A stretch of 64,000 bases of DNA from Acinetobacter sp. S54 (GCF_016624945.1 NZ_JACVUI010000003.1:372001-436000), one strand, 5' to 3'. Counted from the stretch's first letter, positions 1 to 9,918 are shown. Program-made: numbers and translations. The notes: a model not told the origin generated them from the sequence alone.

Positions 1-108
1 GTTTGTATTTTATACGGCTATAAATTTTTCAATCATTCTAAAGTAAGCTTTTATATACAATATGTTAAATTAGTAACAGAATAAAATGCTCAGACAAGGC
101 AGAGGTTT

Positions 109-1050
109 ATGACATTAACTCGAGTTCAACCTGTTACCAGTCGTCCAGGTGAAAACGCTTTATTTATTGTATTGGGACTCTCTTTAACCGATGGTGTAAA
201 AGAAAAAGTTATCGATTTTTCAGCAAATTTTTCAGCATTGACGCGTAGCTTAAGAGCACGTTATCCAGATGATAATTTTAATGCTGTTTTGGGCTTCAGT
301 TCAAATGCATGGGATATGTTGTTTGAAGGGCAGCCTAAACCCCACGAGTTAACCACTTTTAAAGAAATTAAAGGGCCAAAATATACTGCTGTTTCGACTG
401 CTGGGGATTTATTTTTCCATATTCGCGCAGACCGTCAAGCTTTATGTTTTGAATTGGCCAGTATTATTCATGAACAATTAAAAGATTTGACTCATCCTGT
501 CGATGAAGTGCATGGTTTCCGTTATTTTGATGGCCGTGCCATTATTGGCTTTGTAGATGGTACAGAAAATCCTGAACCTGAGATTGCCGCAGAATATGCT
601 CTAGTTGGTACGGAAGATCCATTATTTACTGGTGGGAGCTATGCTTTTGTACAAAAGTACATTCATGATATGGATAAATGGCGTGGCTTAAGCGATGAAG
701 AACAGGAAAAAGTGATTGGTCGTAAAAAGTTTAATGATGTTGAGCTAGGTGATGATGTAAAACCGGGAACAGCACATAATAATGTGAGTAAAGCCTATGA
801 TGATGAAGGGAATGAACTGAAAATCATGCGCGCCAATATGCCATTTGCTAATCCAAGTAAAGGGGAATATGGAACCTATTTTATCGGCTATGCCAATAAA
901 TTTAGTACAACACGTCAAATGTTAGAACATATGTTTCTGGGTAATGCTGAAGGGCATTTAGACCGTTTATTGGACTTTAGCACAGCACAGACAGGAACCT
1001 TATTTTTTGTTCCTACCGTTGATTTTCTTGATGATTTAGGCGATGAATGA
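109..1050 (+). CDS. DyP-type heme peroxidase (YfeX/EfeB-like)
   Basis: A 313-residue protein of the dye-decolorizing peroxidase family, which uses heme b and hydrogen peroxide to oxidise dyes, porphyrinogens or other aromatic donors. The family signature GFVDGTENP (GxxDG with catalytic Asp) lies near residue 145. The candidate proximal heme histidine is in PGTAHNNVSK, and the distal arginine is in KIMRANMPF. Length fits the cytoplasmic type-B/YfeX class (about 300 residues). There is no signal peptide or Tat motif, so it probably stays in the cytoplasm. The start is supported by a GAGG ribosome-binding site just upstream. It is a single gene with a hairpin terminator right behind it. The physiological substrate cannot be read from sequence. 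Confidence 0.9.
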   Translation: MTLTRVQPVTSRPGENALFIVLGLSLTDGVKEKVIDFSANFSALTRSLRARYPDDNFNAVLGFSSNAWDMLFEGQPKPHELTTFKEIKGPKYTAVSTAGDLFFHIRADRQALCFELASIIHEQLKDLTHPVDEVHGFRYFDGRAIIGFVDGTENPEPEIAAEYALVGTEDPLFTGGSYAFVQKYIHDMDKWRGLSDEEQEKVIGRKKFNDVELGDDVKPGTAHNNVSKAYDDEGNELKIMRANMPFANPSKGEYGTYFIGYANKFSTTRQMLEHMFLGNAEGHLDRLLDFSTAQTGTLFFVPTVDFLDDLGDE

Positions 1051-1076
1051 TTTAAGTCGTGGGCAGGCTTAAATAA

Positions 1077-1111
1077 TAAAACCCAAGCGAATGATTTGCT
1101 TGGGTTTTTAA
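1077..1111. terminator. bidirectional hairpin terminator
   Basis: Inverted repeat AAACCCAAGC / GCTTGGGTTT with a short loop and a T-run on one side and an A-run on the other. It sits between two convergent genes and can serve both. Confidence 0.85.
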
Positions 1112-1143
1112 GTTGGGATTTTTAAATATTGAATGGGCTAAAA

Positions 1144-2814
1144 TTAAAATCGTTCTGCCATCGCCATATTCCACATTCGATAATAAAAATTTTCATCATC
1201 TTTTTCATGGCAATCTAAAAGTTCTCCACCTTTAAAGAAAAAATGTAGTTGTGCATAATTTTTGATTTCACGATCATTAATTCGTTGAGCCAGATGATGT
1301 GCCTTAATTTCTGATGGATGTTGTAAGCCAGCTGCCGCGATCATTTCAGACAGAGCATGTAATGTATTTTTCTGAAAATGAAAAACACGATCTGCTTTGG
1401 TGGGCACATCGATTGCTTTTTGGCGATCTTTATCCTGTGTGGCGACACCCACTGGACACTGATTGGTATGGCAACTTTGTGCCTGAATACAGCCTACCGC
1501 AAACATAAAACCACGTGCGGAATTGACCCAGTCTGCACCAAGAGCAAACGTGCTGGCAATATCAAAAGCACTAATAATCTTTCCACTGGCACCTAGTTTA
1601 ATCTGATCGCGTATTCCAGCACCAATCAATGTGTTATGTACAAACTGTAAGCCTTCACGTAGAGGCGTTCCGATAAAATCACTAAATTCCACAGGTGCAG
1701 CACCTGTACCACCTTCAGAGCCATCTACTACAATAAAATCAGGAATAATTTTAGTGACTAACATGGCTTTCACAATCCCCATAAATTGCCATGGTTGGCC
1801 GATACAGAGTTTAAAACCCACGGGTTTTCCACCTGATAGTTCACGTAATTGTTGAATAAAATGCATCATCTCAATTGGCGTGTTAAATGCAGAATGTTTT
1901 GGGGGTGAGACACAGTCACGGTCACGTGGCACACCACGGATTTCAGCAATTTCCTCAGTAATTTTATTTTTGGGTAAGATTCCACCGTGTCCCGGTTTTG
2001 CGCCTTGAGAAAGTTTAATTTCAATCATTCTGATCTGGGGAAGTGCAGCCTGTTTCTTAAATTTCTCAGGATCAAACTTTCCATCCAGAGTCCGGCACCC
2101 AAAATAACCACTAGCAATTTCCCAGACAATATCGCCACCATTTTCCAGATGGTAAGGACTTAAACTTCCTTCACCGGTATCGTGATAAAAGTTGCCCATT
2201 TTGGCACCTTTATTCAGCGCACGAATAGCATTGGCACTCAAACTACCAAAACTCATGGCAGAAATATTCATAATCGATGCACTATAAGGCTGTGTGCATT
2301 GATGATTACCTATTTCGATACGAAATGTTTTGGGATCTGCGGGGGGGCATGGGGTAATGGAATGCACCATAAAGCGATAGTCGTCTTGATAGACGTTGAT
2401 GATTGAGCCAAAGGGTTTATCGGCATTTTCATTTTTTGCACGTTGGTAAACCAAACTACGTTGCATTCTTGAAAATGGTAAAGCATCCTGATCGGCTTCA
2501 ATAAAGTATTGTCTAATTTCAGGTCGAAAATCTTCAAAGAAAAAACGAAAATGTCCCATGATAGGATAATTTCTTAATATGGAATGTTTGCTTTGCAAAA
2601 TATCATACAGACCAACGAGGCTTAGCAATGCTGTAATGAGCCAGAGTCCATTTAGTACCGTATCTGAAACAAAGTAATAGATGTAATAAGGTGCGTAAGA
2701 AATACGAAACCAGCTAATGCTGATTGCAATAATAATGCACAGAAACCAGATGGAATGACGTGAAAAAAAGGTATTTAAAAATTTGTGTCTAATACTTTGG
2801 GTCAAATTGGCCAT
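1144..2814 (-). CDS. membrane-anchored FMN/Fe-S glutamate synthase-like oxidoreductase
   Basis: A 556-residue protein with two hydrophobic N-terminal segments (about residues 20-70) followed by the FMN-binding synthase domain of the large glutamate synthase subunit. GltB-type motifs are visible: ISAMSFGSLSANAI, the phosphate/FMN loop VDGSEGGTGAAP, KPGHGGILP, and a Cys-x5-Cys-x4-Cys cluster ligand pattern (CIQAQSCHTNQC) matching the [3Fe-4S] site. The amidotransferase domain and the C-terminal GXGXG domain of true GltB are absent, so it cannot channel glutamine ammonia as GltB does. The family is annotated as FMN-binding glutamate synthase family protein, and its real substrate is not established. 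Monocistronic. Confidence 0.85.
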   Translation of the reverse strand: MANLTQSIRHKFLNTFFSRHSIWFLCIIIAISISWFRISYAPYYIYYFVSDTVLNGLWLITALLSLVGLYDILQSKHSILRNYPIMGHFRFFFEDFRPEIRQYFIEADQDALPFSRMQRSLVYQRAKNENADKPFGSIINVYQDDYRFMVHSITPCPPADPKTFRIEIGNHQCTQPYSASIMNISAMSFGSLSANAIRALNKGAKMGNFYHDTGEGSLSPYHLENGGDIVWEIASGYFGCRTLDGKFDPEKFKKQAALPQIRMIEIKLSQGAKPGHGGILPKNKITEEIAEIRGVPRDRDCVSPPKHSAFNTPIEMMHFIQQLRELSGGKPVGFKLCIGQPWQFMGIVKAMLVTKIIPDFIVVDGSEGGTGAAPVEFSDFIGTPLREGLQFVHNTLIGAGIRDQIKLGASGKIISAFDIASTFALGADWVNSARGFMFAVGCIQAQSCHTNQCPVGVATQDKDRQKAIDVPTKADRVFHFQKNTLHALSEMIAAAGLQHPSEIKAHHLAQRINDREIKNYAQLHFFFKGGELLDCHEKDDENFYYRMWNMAMAERF

Positions 2815-2927
2815 TAAAACAATGTTCCTTTTTTATTGTTATCTAAATTAGCCAACAAGGCTGCTTGAGCTCAAGTAATGAATTGTTAGAGCTGAGAATT
2901 ATTCTAAACTCGCAGCCCCAAAATAAC

Positions 2928-4100
2928 TTATTCTGCTTCTTCTTCAGGAGGAAGTAACATCAAAACAGATTCGTTGAGTAATTGGGCAATATCCTCAAGA
3001 ATATCTTGCTGATGAAAAGATTGATCGAAATTTAGACTTTCACCATCTGCAAGCTGTTTTAATGCGTTCTCAAATGCTTCAGAAATACAGCATTCTTCCC
3101 CATTTGCCCAAAATAAGACTTGCTTATCTTCAGTGGTATATAAAAGTCGTGAAGCGGGTTCTAGGCGTAACTCATAACCTGTATCAAGGATTTCCAGTAA
3201 ATCCTCTATTTCAATTTCATCCGGTTCAGGTAGATTATCAGGATATTTCGGTTCAGACATTAATGACATTAATGCATGTTCAAAGTGACTTGAATGTTGT
3301 AATTGATCAAGCACTTTGGCTTTAAGGTAAGCCAACTCGTTGGTTGTAATTTCACCAATCGCGGAAGTTTGATCACGAACAATATCTAACAATGGGTTTT
3401 TCAATTCCGCACTGTCTGCAAAATGATCACTAACTCGATCCATCATGGTGGCAATATTTGGCATACGAAAACCAAAAGAAAAGGTCAAGCAATCATCTTC
3501 AGCAACACCGTAATGTGACAAACCAGGGGGAACATAAAGTAAATCGCCTGGAGCCAAGACTTCATCAAAATGAATATCCATGTCGGGCAATAATTTTAAA
3601 GGTTGATTTGGAACAAACTCGGTTGATTCATCACACATTTGTCCAAGCTGCCAGCGACGATGACCATAGCCTTGAACAAGGAAAACATCGTAAAAATCAA
3701 AATGTTTGCCGACAGATCCACCTTTAGGTGCATAGGACACCATAATATCATCGCGTCGCCACTGTGGAATAAATGGAAACTTTTTCCAGAGTTCTGCTAG
3801 ATCAAAAGAGTAATGATCTACCGCCTGAACCAATAAAGTCCAGAGTTTTGGCATTTTCTGAAAATCACCTTTGATGAGCGGAGATGATTTTACGCTCCAT
3901 TGATTTGGATCTTTATCCTTCTGCTTGAGCAAACGTGCAGAAATAGTTTCTTCTAGAGCCAGTTCCTTGACATCATCAGGTTCAAGAAGGTTGATAATTT
4001 CTGGCATGGCATTACGGACCAATAACGGTTTTTTCTGCCAATATTCAGCAAGAAATTGCTCTGCGGTGATTCCACCCAATACATCTAAAGCTTGTGACAT
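2928..4100 (-). CDS. roxA: JmjC/cupin 2-oxoglutarate oxygenase, ribosomal protein uL16 arginine hydroxylase type (RoxA/YcfD)
   Basis: A 390-residue protein of the YcfD/RoxA family, Fe(II)- and 2-oxoglutarate-dependent oxygenases that hydroxylate an arginine of ribosomal protein L16. The iron-binding HxD pair lies in GKHFDFYDVF. The distal His is expected in the segment PGLSHYGVAEDD. The protein opens with the family-typical FLAEYWQKKPLLVRNA. Its C-terminal half matches the winged-helix dimerisation region in size (family 370-400 residues). It precedes no obvious operon partner; the next gene on the same strand is maf. The orthologous role in Acinetobacter is inferred from family. Confidence 0.85.
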   Translation of the reverse strand: MSQALDVLGGITAEQFLAEYWQKKPLLVRNAMPEIINLLEPDDVKELALEETISARLLKQKDKDPNQWSVKSSPLIKGDFQKMPKLWTLLVQAVDHYSFDLAELWKKFPFIPQWRRDDIMVSYAPKGGSVGKHFDFYDVFLVQGYGHRRWQLGQMCDESTEFVPNQPLKLLPDMDIHFDEVLAPGDLLYVPPGLSHYGVAEDDCLTFSFGFRMPNIATMMDRVSDHFADSAELKNPLLDIVRDQTSAIGEITTNELAYLKAKVLDQLQHSSHFEHALMSLMSEPKYPDNLPEPDEIEIEDLLEILDTGYELRLEPASRLLYTTEDKQVLFWANGEECCISEAFENALKQLADGESLNFDQSFHQQDILEDIAQLLNESVLMLLPPEEEAE

Positions 4101-4156
4101 AAAACGCCTATTTCAAAAAACGATGCAATAAGACCATGCAAAAAAACGATTAAAAA

Positions 4157-4750
4157 TTAAGGAATAACCAAACCGAGTTGGCGAAGAACATGACAGAGCT
4201 GAATCATGGGCAAACCCATCAATGTAGTTTGATCTGGACCCGACATGGACTCAAACAAACTAATACCTAAACCTTCACAGCGAAAACTACCTGCACATTG
4301 TAAAGGTTGCTCGATGGACACATAGCGTTGGATTTCGTCAAATTCAAGCGTACGGAATTTAACTTGATAATGTTCAACCAGTGTTTGTTCAAAGCCACTT
4401 TGTAAATGTTGAATGCTAAGCCCTGTACTAAAACACACAGTTTGATCTGAATTTGCCATCAGTTGTGCGATGGCATTTTCAGTCGTTAAGGGTTTACCAA
4501 TGAAGTCCTGTGGTGTATTGCTTCGCCAAGCGACTTGGTCAGAACCAATAACAATAGCATCTGGATACTTTTCTGAAATAACGTGCGACTTTTCATAAGC
4601 CAAACGCCGTGCCAAATCATCGGCATTGCTTTCACCTTTTAAAGATTCATCAATATCTGGAGAAATACAGCGATAAGCAATACCAAGCCGATCCATCAAG
4701 GCTTTACGAGTTTGGCTGCTAGATGCCAATATAATATCAGGATGATTCAT
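4157..4750 (-). CDS. maf: Maf-family nucleotide pyrophosphatase
   Basis: A 197-residue Maf/YceF protein (house-cleaning nucleoside triphosphate pyrophosphatase; the YceF subgroup prefers 7-methyl-GTP). The N-terminal signature ILASSSQTRKALMDRL and the acidic motif in VIGSDQVAW, with the catalytic Asp, are intact. The start chosen is the ATG that overlaps the stop of the upstream DUF2237 gene as TAATG. A longer frame adds 20 residues that read through the upstream gene and do not resemble the family. Coupled translation with the upstream gene is likely. Substrate preference is inferred, not seen. Confidence 0.88.
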   Translation of the reverse strand: MNHPDIILASSSQTRKALMDRLGIAYRCISPDIDESLKGESNADDLARRLAYEKSHVISEKYPDAIVIGSDQVAWRSNTPQDFIGKPLTTENAIAQLMANSDQTVCFSTGLSIQHLQSGFEQTLVEHYQVKFRTLEFDEIQRYVSIEQPLQCAGSFRCEGLGISLFESMSGPDQTTLMGLPMIQLCHVLRQLGLVIP

Positions 4751-5133
4751 TAAACTGCGTATTCCATCAGCACATCTAGAGGTACATAGCTTAAAACTGA
4801 CTGGTGACATGCCTGTAGTTTAATAGGTGGCGCAAAACCTGCCTGATAGGCTTCTACCCAGCGAGTGACACAAATACACCAGAAATCACCAGGTTTAACG
4901 CCCGGAAAGCCGACTTCTGGAAGTGGTGTAATCAGATCATTTCCGACTTTTTGTGAGTAACTCAGGAACTCGGAGGTCATTTCGGCACACACAGTGTGTT
5001 GTCCAAGATCATTGACCGCGGTATGACAAAACCCATTACGAAAATAACCTGTAATGGGATCAAAACAACAGCTTGCTAAGGGTTCGCCCAATACGTTCAA
5101 GCGATTAATTTTTGGATCTGGATGAATAGACAT
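4750..5133 (-). CDS. DUF2237 family protein
   Basis: A 127-residue protein of the DUF2237 family. These are small cytosolic proteins of unknown function with the conserved patterns NVLGEPLASCCFDPITGYFRNG-like (cysteine pair then Pro-x-Thr-Gly-Phe/Tyr-x-Arg-x-Gly) and PGDFWCICVTRWVEA. The frame extends 13 residues further upstream, but the ATG that gives MSIHPDPKIN matches the usual family start better. It is translationally coupled to maf by a one-base TAATG overlap, so the two form an operon. No function is assigned. Confidence 0.85.
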   Translation of the reverse strand: MSIHPDPKINRLNVLGEPLASCCFDPITGYFRNGFCHTAVNDLGQHTVCAEMTSEFLSYSQKVGNDLITPLPEVGFPGVKPGDFWCICVTRWVEAYQAGFAPPIKLQACHQSVLSYVPLDVLMEYAV

Positions 5134-5271
5134 AGGCCTTAATCGTAAAACAGCTGAAACTATCATAATCAAAAGTTTATCTTTCTACAGCTTTTCTGCA
5201 AAAAAACTAACTTTTTTTTAGTGTAATCATTTAAAATTGGCGCGTTTTTAAATCTATAAAGAGAGCAATAC

Positions 5272-6459
5272 ATGAATTTTCAGCGCATGACTGACCTTGA
5301 TTTAGCAGGCAAACGTGTCCTTATTCGTGAAGATTTAAACGTTCCGGTAAAAAATGGAGAAATTACCAGCGATGCACGTTTACGTGCTGCATTACCAACG
5401 ATTCAAGCTGCTTTGGAAAAAGGTGCGGCGGTCATGGTGTTCTCTCATTTAGGTCGTCCAGTTGAAGGTGAACCAAAACCAGAACAATCACTTGCACCTG
5501 TCGCAACGTATTTAAGTAAAGCATTGGATCAGGATGTGAAACTTTATACAGACTATTTGGATGGAGTTGAAGTAGAAGCTGGTCAGGTTGTTTTGCTTGA
5601 AAATGTACGTTTTAACCACGGCGAAAAGAAAAACAGTTCAGATCTGGCACAAAAATATGCTGAGCTTTGCGATGTGTTTGTGATGGATGCATTTGGTACT
5701 GCACATCGTGCTGAAGCATCTACTGAAGGCGTTGCGCGTTATGCCAAAGTTGCGGCAGCAGGCCCATTACTTGCGGCTGAGCTGGATGCACTCGGTCGTG
5801 CACTTCAAACACCTGAAAAGCCAATGGTTGCGATTGTTGCAGGTTCTAAAGTTTCAACAAAACTTGATGTTTTAACTTCACTTTCTGATATTTGCGGGCA
5901 ATTAATTGTCGGTGGTGGTATTGCAAATACTTTCTTGGCAGCTGCTGGTTTTAATGTCGGTAAATCACTGTGTGAAAATGATTTAATTGATACAGCAAAA
6001 GCAATCGCGGCTAAAGTGTCAGTGCCACTTCCAACAGATGTGGTGGTTGCAGATGCCTCACACATCAATTTTGATGACTTTTTAGGTTCATTGGCAAATA
6101 CTCAGGCAGTCGTAAAAAAAGTTGAAGACATTGCTGATAATGACATGATTTTAGATGTCGGTCCTGAAACGGCGAAAGTGTTTGCTGAAATATTAAAAAC
6201 TGCCAAGACCATCCTTTGGAACGGTCCAGTAGGTGTATTTGAAGTTGACCAATTTGGCGAGGGTACAAAAACACTTTCATTGGCGATTGCTGAATCAGAA
6301 GGATTCTCTATTGCCGGGGGTGGAGATACTTTGGCTGCAATTGATAAATACAATGTGGCTGATAAAATTGGTTATATTTCGACGGGTGGCGGTGCATTCC
6401 TTGAGTTTGTAGAAGGTAAAACGCTTCCTGCGGTTGCTGTATTGTTAGAACGTGCATAA
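5272..6459 (+). CDS. pgk: phosphoglycerate kinase
   Basis: A 395-residue phosphoglycerate kinase, which interconverts 1,3-bisphosphoglycerate + ADP and 3-phosphoglycerate + ATP in the cytosol. The substrate-binding N-terminal motif appears as [14 protein letters not shown], then FSHLGRP, and the nucleotide-loop motif GGGDT is near the C-terminus. Length is normal for bacteria. An AGAGAG-type ribosome-binding site precedes the ATG. A strong hairpin terminator follows, so it is separated from the downstream lipoprotein. Acinetobacter uses it mainly in gluconeogenesis, since the genus generally lacks a complete Embden-Meyerhof route (family and genus knowledge). Confidence 0.97.
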   Translation: MNFQRMTDLDLAGKRVLIREDLNVPVKNGEITSDARLRAALPTIQAALEKGAAVMVFSHLGRPVEGEPKPEQSLAPVATYLSKALDQDVKLYTDYLDGVEVEAGQVVLLENVRFNHGEKKNSSDLAQKYAELCDVFVMDAFGTAHRAEASTEGVARYAKVAAAGPLLAAELDALGRALQTPEKPMVAIVAGSKVSTKLDVLTSLSDICGQLIVGGGIANTFLAAAGFNVGKSLCENDLIDTAKAIAAKVSVPLPTDVVVADASHINFDDFLGSLANTQAVVKKVEDIADNDMILDVGPETAKVFAEILKTAKTILWNGPVGVFEVDQFGEGTKTLSLAIAESEGFSIAGGGDTLAAIDKYNVADKIGYISTGGGAFLEFVEGKTLPAVAVLLERA

Positions 6460-6487
6460 TCACTAAAAGATTTTTGTCATAAATTTG

Positions 6488-6518
6488 AAAACAGGCCAAT
6501 TAATATTGGCCTGTTTTT
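6488..6518 (+). terminator. intrinsic terminator of pgk
   Basis: Near-perfect hairpin AACAGGCCAAT / ATTGGCCTGTT followed by TTTTT. Confidence 0.9.
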
Positions 6519-6593
6519 CATTTTAGATTCATATAACTGTCACAAAGCTGCAATAAACTAAAATGCATTCAGTAATCAGAGTTGTAGGAAAAC

Positions 6594-6884
6594 ATGATGA
6601 AATTGAAACTTGCTTTGGCTGCTCTAGTGATTGTCCCTTTAACTTTAACTGCCTGTGCTAAAAAAAATGATGCACCTGCCTCTCAAGAAGGTCAGGCTGC
6701 ACCAGCTCAGGAAAAAATCACGCCAGAACAACAAGCAGCAATTGATGCATTAGATAAACCTGTAATGGATGAGAAAAATACTGATATTTCTGAATCTGTC
6801 GCAAACGCACCTGCTGAACCAGCAACGCCTGCAACCGAAGCAGAAGCGGCCGCTGTTGAGCCAAAACAGGACAAAGTACACTAA
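6594..6884 (+). CDS. small alanine/glutamate-rich lipoprotein
   Basis: A 96-residue secreted lipoprotein of unknown function. It has a short basic start and a hydrophobic core, then the lipobox LTAC, with the acylated cysteine at about residue 21. The mature part is low complexity, rich in Ala, Glu and Pro, with no recognisable domain. Two adjacent ATGs are possible starts one codon apart. It lies between pgk and fba but is flanked by its own terminators, so co-regulation with glycolytic genes is not implied. The second lipoprotein in this window (31874-32308) is similar in style but not clearly homologous. Confidence 0.8.
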   Translation: MMKLKLALAALVIVPLTLTACAKKNDAPASQEGQAAPAQEKITPEQQAAIDALDKPVMDEKNTDISESVANAPAEPATPATEAEAAAVEPKQDKVH

Positions 6885-6905
6885 GTTATGTAGGCTTTTG
6901 TTAAA

Positions 6906-6933
6906 AGTCCCTGCCAAAGCAGGGATTTTTTTT
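6906..6933 (+). terminator. intrinsic terminator
   Basis: Hairpin TCCCTGC / GCAGGGA with a four-base loop and an eight-T run, ending the small lipoprotein transcript. Confidence 0.92.
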
Positions 6934-7006
6934 GAAATCCTGTGATTTGTTGCTGATTTGAAACAAATGACAAGGTAGAATATGTCGCACTACCTGGGAG
7001 GATATT

Positions 7007-8044
7007 ATGGCACTTATTTCATTGCGCCAGCTCTTGGATCACGCCGCAGAACACAACTATGGCGTACCAGCGTTTAACGTAAACAACTTAGAACAAATGC
7101 GCGCAATCATGTTGGCCGCGGATGCTACTAATTCACCCGTGATTGTGCAGGCTTCGGCTGGCGCTCGTAAATATGCGGGTGCGCCATTCTTGCGCCATCT
7201 TATTTTAGCGGCGGTTGAAGAATGGCCACATATTCCAGTGGTAATGCATCAGGATCATGGTACAAGCCCTGATGTCTGTCAGCGTTCAATCCAATTGGGT
7301 TTTAGCTCAGTAATGATGGATGGATCATTGGCTGCTGATGGCAAGACACCAACAGATTATGACTATAACGTTGATGTCACTCGCCGTGTAGTACAAATGG
7401 CGCATGCATGCGGCGTATCCGTCGAAGGCGAAATTGGCTGTTTGGGTAGTCTTGAAACGGGTTTAGCGGGTGAAGAAGATGGTGTGGGTGCAGAAGGGGT
7501 ACTTGATCATTCTCAGCTTTTAACTTCAGTTGAAGAAGCTCAACAATTCGTTGCAGATACCAATGTTGATGCTTTGGCGATTGCAGTGGGTACTTCTCAC
7601 GGTGCATATAAGTTTACTCGTCCCCCTACAGGCGATATTCTGGCGATTGATCGTATTAAAGAAATTCATGCTGCTTTGCCTAATACGCATTTGGTTATGC
7701 ATGGTTCAAGCTCTGTACCTCAGGAATGGTTAAAAATCATTAACGAGTACGGCGGTAATATTGGTGAAACTTATGGTGTACCAGTTGATCAGCTTGTTGA
7801 AGCGATTAAACATGGTGTGCGTAAGATCAATATTGATACCGATTTACGTTTAGCTTCGACAGGTGCGATTCGCCGCTTTATGGCGGAAAATCCAGCTGAA
7901 TTTGATCCACGTAAATACTTTGCCAAAACTGTTGATGCCATGAAACAAATCTGTATCGACCGTTATGAAGCTTTTGGTACTGCGGGAAATGCCGATAAAA
8001 TTCGTCCAATTTCTTTAGAAATAATGGTTGATCGTTATAAATAA
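7007..8044 (+). CDS. fba: class II fructose-bisphosphate aldolase
   Basis: A 345-residue zinc-dependent (class II, Calvin-type) aldolase that interconverts fructose 1,6-bisphosphate with dihydroxyacetone phosphate and glyceraldehyde 3-phosphate. Zinc-ligand His residues lie in MHQDHG, and the family signature is in SVMMDGSL and [10 protein letters not shown]. The phosphate-binding regions GTSHG and KINIDTDLR are intact. Length is normal for the Calvin-type subgroup. The gene has a GGGAGG ribosome-binding site and its own terminator. Together with pgk and eno in this window it covers part of the gluconeogenic trunk. Confidence 0.96.
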   Translation: MALISLRQLLDHAAEHNYGVPAFNVNNLEQMRAIMLAADATNSPVIVQASAGARKYAGAPFLRHLILAAVEEWPHIPVVMHQDHGTSPDVCQRSIQLGFSSVMMDGSLAADGKTPTDYDYNVDVTRRVVQMAHACGVSVEGEIGCLGSLETGLAGEEDGVGAEGVLDHSQLLTSVEEAQQFVADTNVDALAIAVGTSHGAYKFTRPPTGDILAIDRIKEIHAALPNTHLVMHGSSSVPQEWLKIINEYGGNIGETYGVPVDQLVEAIKHGVRKINIDTDLRLASTGAIRRFMAENPAEFDPRKYFAKTVDAMKQICIDRYEAFGTAGNADKIRPISLEIMVDRYK

Positions 8045-8068
8045 TTAATCTGTTATTTATAAGATTCT

Positions 8069-8098
8069 GGAAAAGCCCATATAGTGGGCTTTTCTTTT
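8069..8098 (+). terminator. intrinsic terminator of fba
   Basis: Hairpin GAAAAGCCCA / TGGGCTTTTC followed by TTTT. Confidence 0.9.
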
Positions 8099-8130
8099 AT
8101 CAACAAAAAAGATAAAACCGCGAGAACAAA

Positions 8131-8985
8131 ATGCAATTCATTATATTTTCAGCATTATGTAGTGTATCTGTTTCGATTTTACTTAAATGGCTTAAAGAAA
8201 AAGGTTTTGAACCCATCCAGATGATCGTCTGGAATTATGTCAGTGCCAGTTTGATGTGTTTCATCTGGTTCAAACCTGACCTTGGTCATCTTTCTATACA
8301 GCATACACCGTGGTGGTTAATTATTGTATTGGGCTTGATTTTACCCAGTATATTTTTGTGTTTGGCAAAATCATTACAATTTGCAGGAATTATAAAAACA
8401 GAGCTTGCGCAACGTTTATCAGTTGTATTGTCTCTATTGGCTGCATATTTTATTTTTCATGAAAATTTTAATACCTTAAAAATTGTGGGTATTGGTTTAG
8501 GTTTAGCCGCAGTTTTAAGTATTATTCTGGCAAAAGGGCAAAGTCAAAATTCTTCCAATCACCATAAAGCCATGATCGCCTTAATCGGTGTATGGGTGGG
8601 TTATGCATTCGTCGATATTCTTCTTAAATACACGAGTAGCTTAGGTCTACAGTTTTCAGTTACGCTGAATCTGATTTTTATGGCATCATTTATATTTTCA
8701 TTTATCTATGTCGGTTTTGTCTTGAAACAAGCATGGCTGACCAAGAACATGCTGGCTGGTTTGATTTTGGGGATGTTAAACTTTACCAATATCGCGTTAT
8801 ACGTTAAAGCCCATATGTTGCTTAAAGATTCTCCAGCTATTGTTTTTGCAGGTATGAATATTTTAGTGGTGGTGTTTGGTATTTTGAGTGGTTTGATTTT
8901 ATTTAGGGAAAAAACAAACTGGATGACAGTATTAGGTTTAATATTAGGTTTAGCAGGCGTCATTTGCCTAGCTCAAGCGATATAA
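8131..8985 (+). CDS. DMT/EamA-like membrane transporter
   Basis: A 284-residue protein made of about ten hydrophobic segments in two halves, consistent with the drug/metabolite transporter superfamily (EamA repeat). It has internal glycine-rich helices such as the terminal GLILGLAGVICLAQ. The substrate is unknown. It follows the fba terminator by about 30 bases and has its own start, so it is probably independently transcribed. A weak hairpin lies between it and the convergent nitroreductase gene. Confidence 0.8.
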   Translation: MQFIIFSALCSVSVSILLKWLKEKGFEPIQMIVWNYVSASLMCFIWFKPDLGHLSIQHTPWWLIIVLGLILPSIFLCLAKSLQFAGIIKTELAQRLSVVLSLLAAYFIFHENFNTLKIVGIGLGLAAVLSIILAKGQSQNSSNHHKAMIALIGVWVGYAFVDILLKYTSSLGLQFSVTLNLIFMASFIFSFIYVGFVLKQAWLTKNMLAGLILGMLNFTNIALYVKAHMLLKDSPAIVFAGMNILVVVFGILSGLILFREKTNWMTVLGLILGLAGVICLAQAI

Positions 8986-9108
8986 TAGAATCCTTTATTT
9001 ATAGCCGAAATAAGGTTTGGTTGCTGTAGCTAAACGGATAAAATTTCTTAACATGACCAAATGAATTGAAAATATTTTGAATTTCGACTTTAAAAATAGT
9101 AGGTAAAC

Positions 9109-9138
9109 CTCATCAGACTTTTAGGTAGCCCGATGAGG
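9109..9138 (-). terminator. probable terminator of the nitroreductase gene
   Basis: Inverted repeat CCTCATC / GATGAGG, followed on the minus strand only by a short T-run, so it is a weaker terminator than the others here. Confidence 0.5.
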
Positions 9139-9150
9139 AAAAGATGAAAA

Positions 9151-9804
9151 TTAAAGCTGAGTAAAAATCACATCATCACTTAAACGTGATTTTGGTAATT
9201 TGGCATTAAAGTCTGTTTCACTTCGATAACCCAAGGCAACGACTACTGAGGCACGAAAGCCTTTTTCAGTTAAACCGAATTCTTCATTTAAGATATCTTC
9301 ATCAAAACCACCCATTGGCGTGGCATCAATACCTTCTAGTCCTGCTGCAAGAAGTAATTGACCAAGCGCAATAAAGGTTTGATTTTCCATCCAGCCAAAT
9401 AGATTTTTTTGTTCGTTACGATAAAAATCAACATAACCTGCACGGGTTTCGCGTTGACCTTGCTTGGCTTTTTCATCCTTAAAACGACCATTCAGATCAT
9501 CTTGCTCAAGTAATTGTTCAAGATGCTCAGGAGTTGCATCGATACGTGTACAAAATACAATAGTATGTGACGAGTCTAAAACTTTTGGGGCATTATAAGC
9601 ATATCGTCCTGTCATGGCTTTAGCGATACGTTGTTTAGCTTCATCACTTTCAGCGATTAAAAAATGCCACGGTTGAATATTGACTGAAGATGGAGTTAAA
9701 CGCAGTACTTCTAATAAACGTTCAAGCTGTTCGCCGTTTATTTTTTTTGTTGGATCATAAGCTTTAGTGGTATAGCGGCTTTTGGCAGTATCTAATAAGT
9801 TCAT
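9151..9804 (-). CDS. NfsB-type nitroreductase / NAD(P)H oxidoreductase
   Basis: A 217-residue FMN-dependent nitroreductase of the NfsB/dihydropteridine reductase group, which reduces nitroaromatics, quinones or flavins with NAD(P)H. The family pattern RYTTKAYDP near the start, LTPSSVNIQPWHFLI (FMN contacts) and GGFDEDILNEEFGL near the C-terminus are typical. The start chosen is the internal ATG giving MNLLDTAKSRY. A 15-residue longer frame has no homologous look. Physiological substrate and inducers are unknown. Monocistronic. Confidence 0.88.
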   Translation of the reverse strand: MNLLDTAKSRYTTKAYDPTKKINGEQLERLLEVLRLTPSSVNIQPWHFLIAESDEAKQRIAKAMTGRYAYNAPKVLDSSHTIVFCTRIDATPEHLEQLLEQDDLNGRFKDEKAKQGQRETRAGYVDFYRNEQKNLFGWMENQTFIALGQLLLAAGLEGIDATPMGGFDEDILNEEFGLTEKGFRASVVVALGYRSETDFNAKLPKSRLSDDVIFTQL

Positions 9805-9918
9805 GATCATCAACCTGATTTGTAAGTTATATACATAGCTCATGATCATAAATCGAAATTTAAAGAGATGAAATGTTTTTCAATAAAAATCAACTGAACA
9901 ATACAAATGCTTTATATT

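Noticed and set aside
1..108. Possible Fur or other operator ahead of the peroxidase
   Set aside because: The stretch is AT-rich, but I could not match a 19-bp Fur-type dyad.
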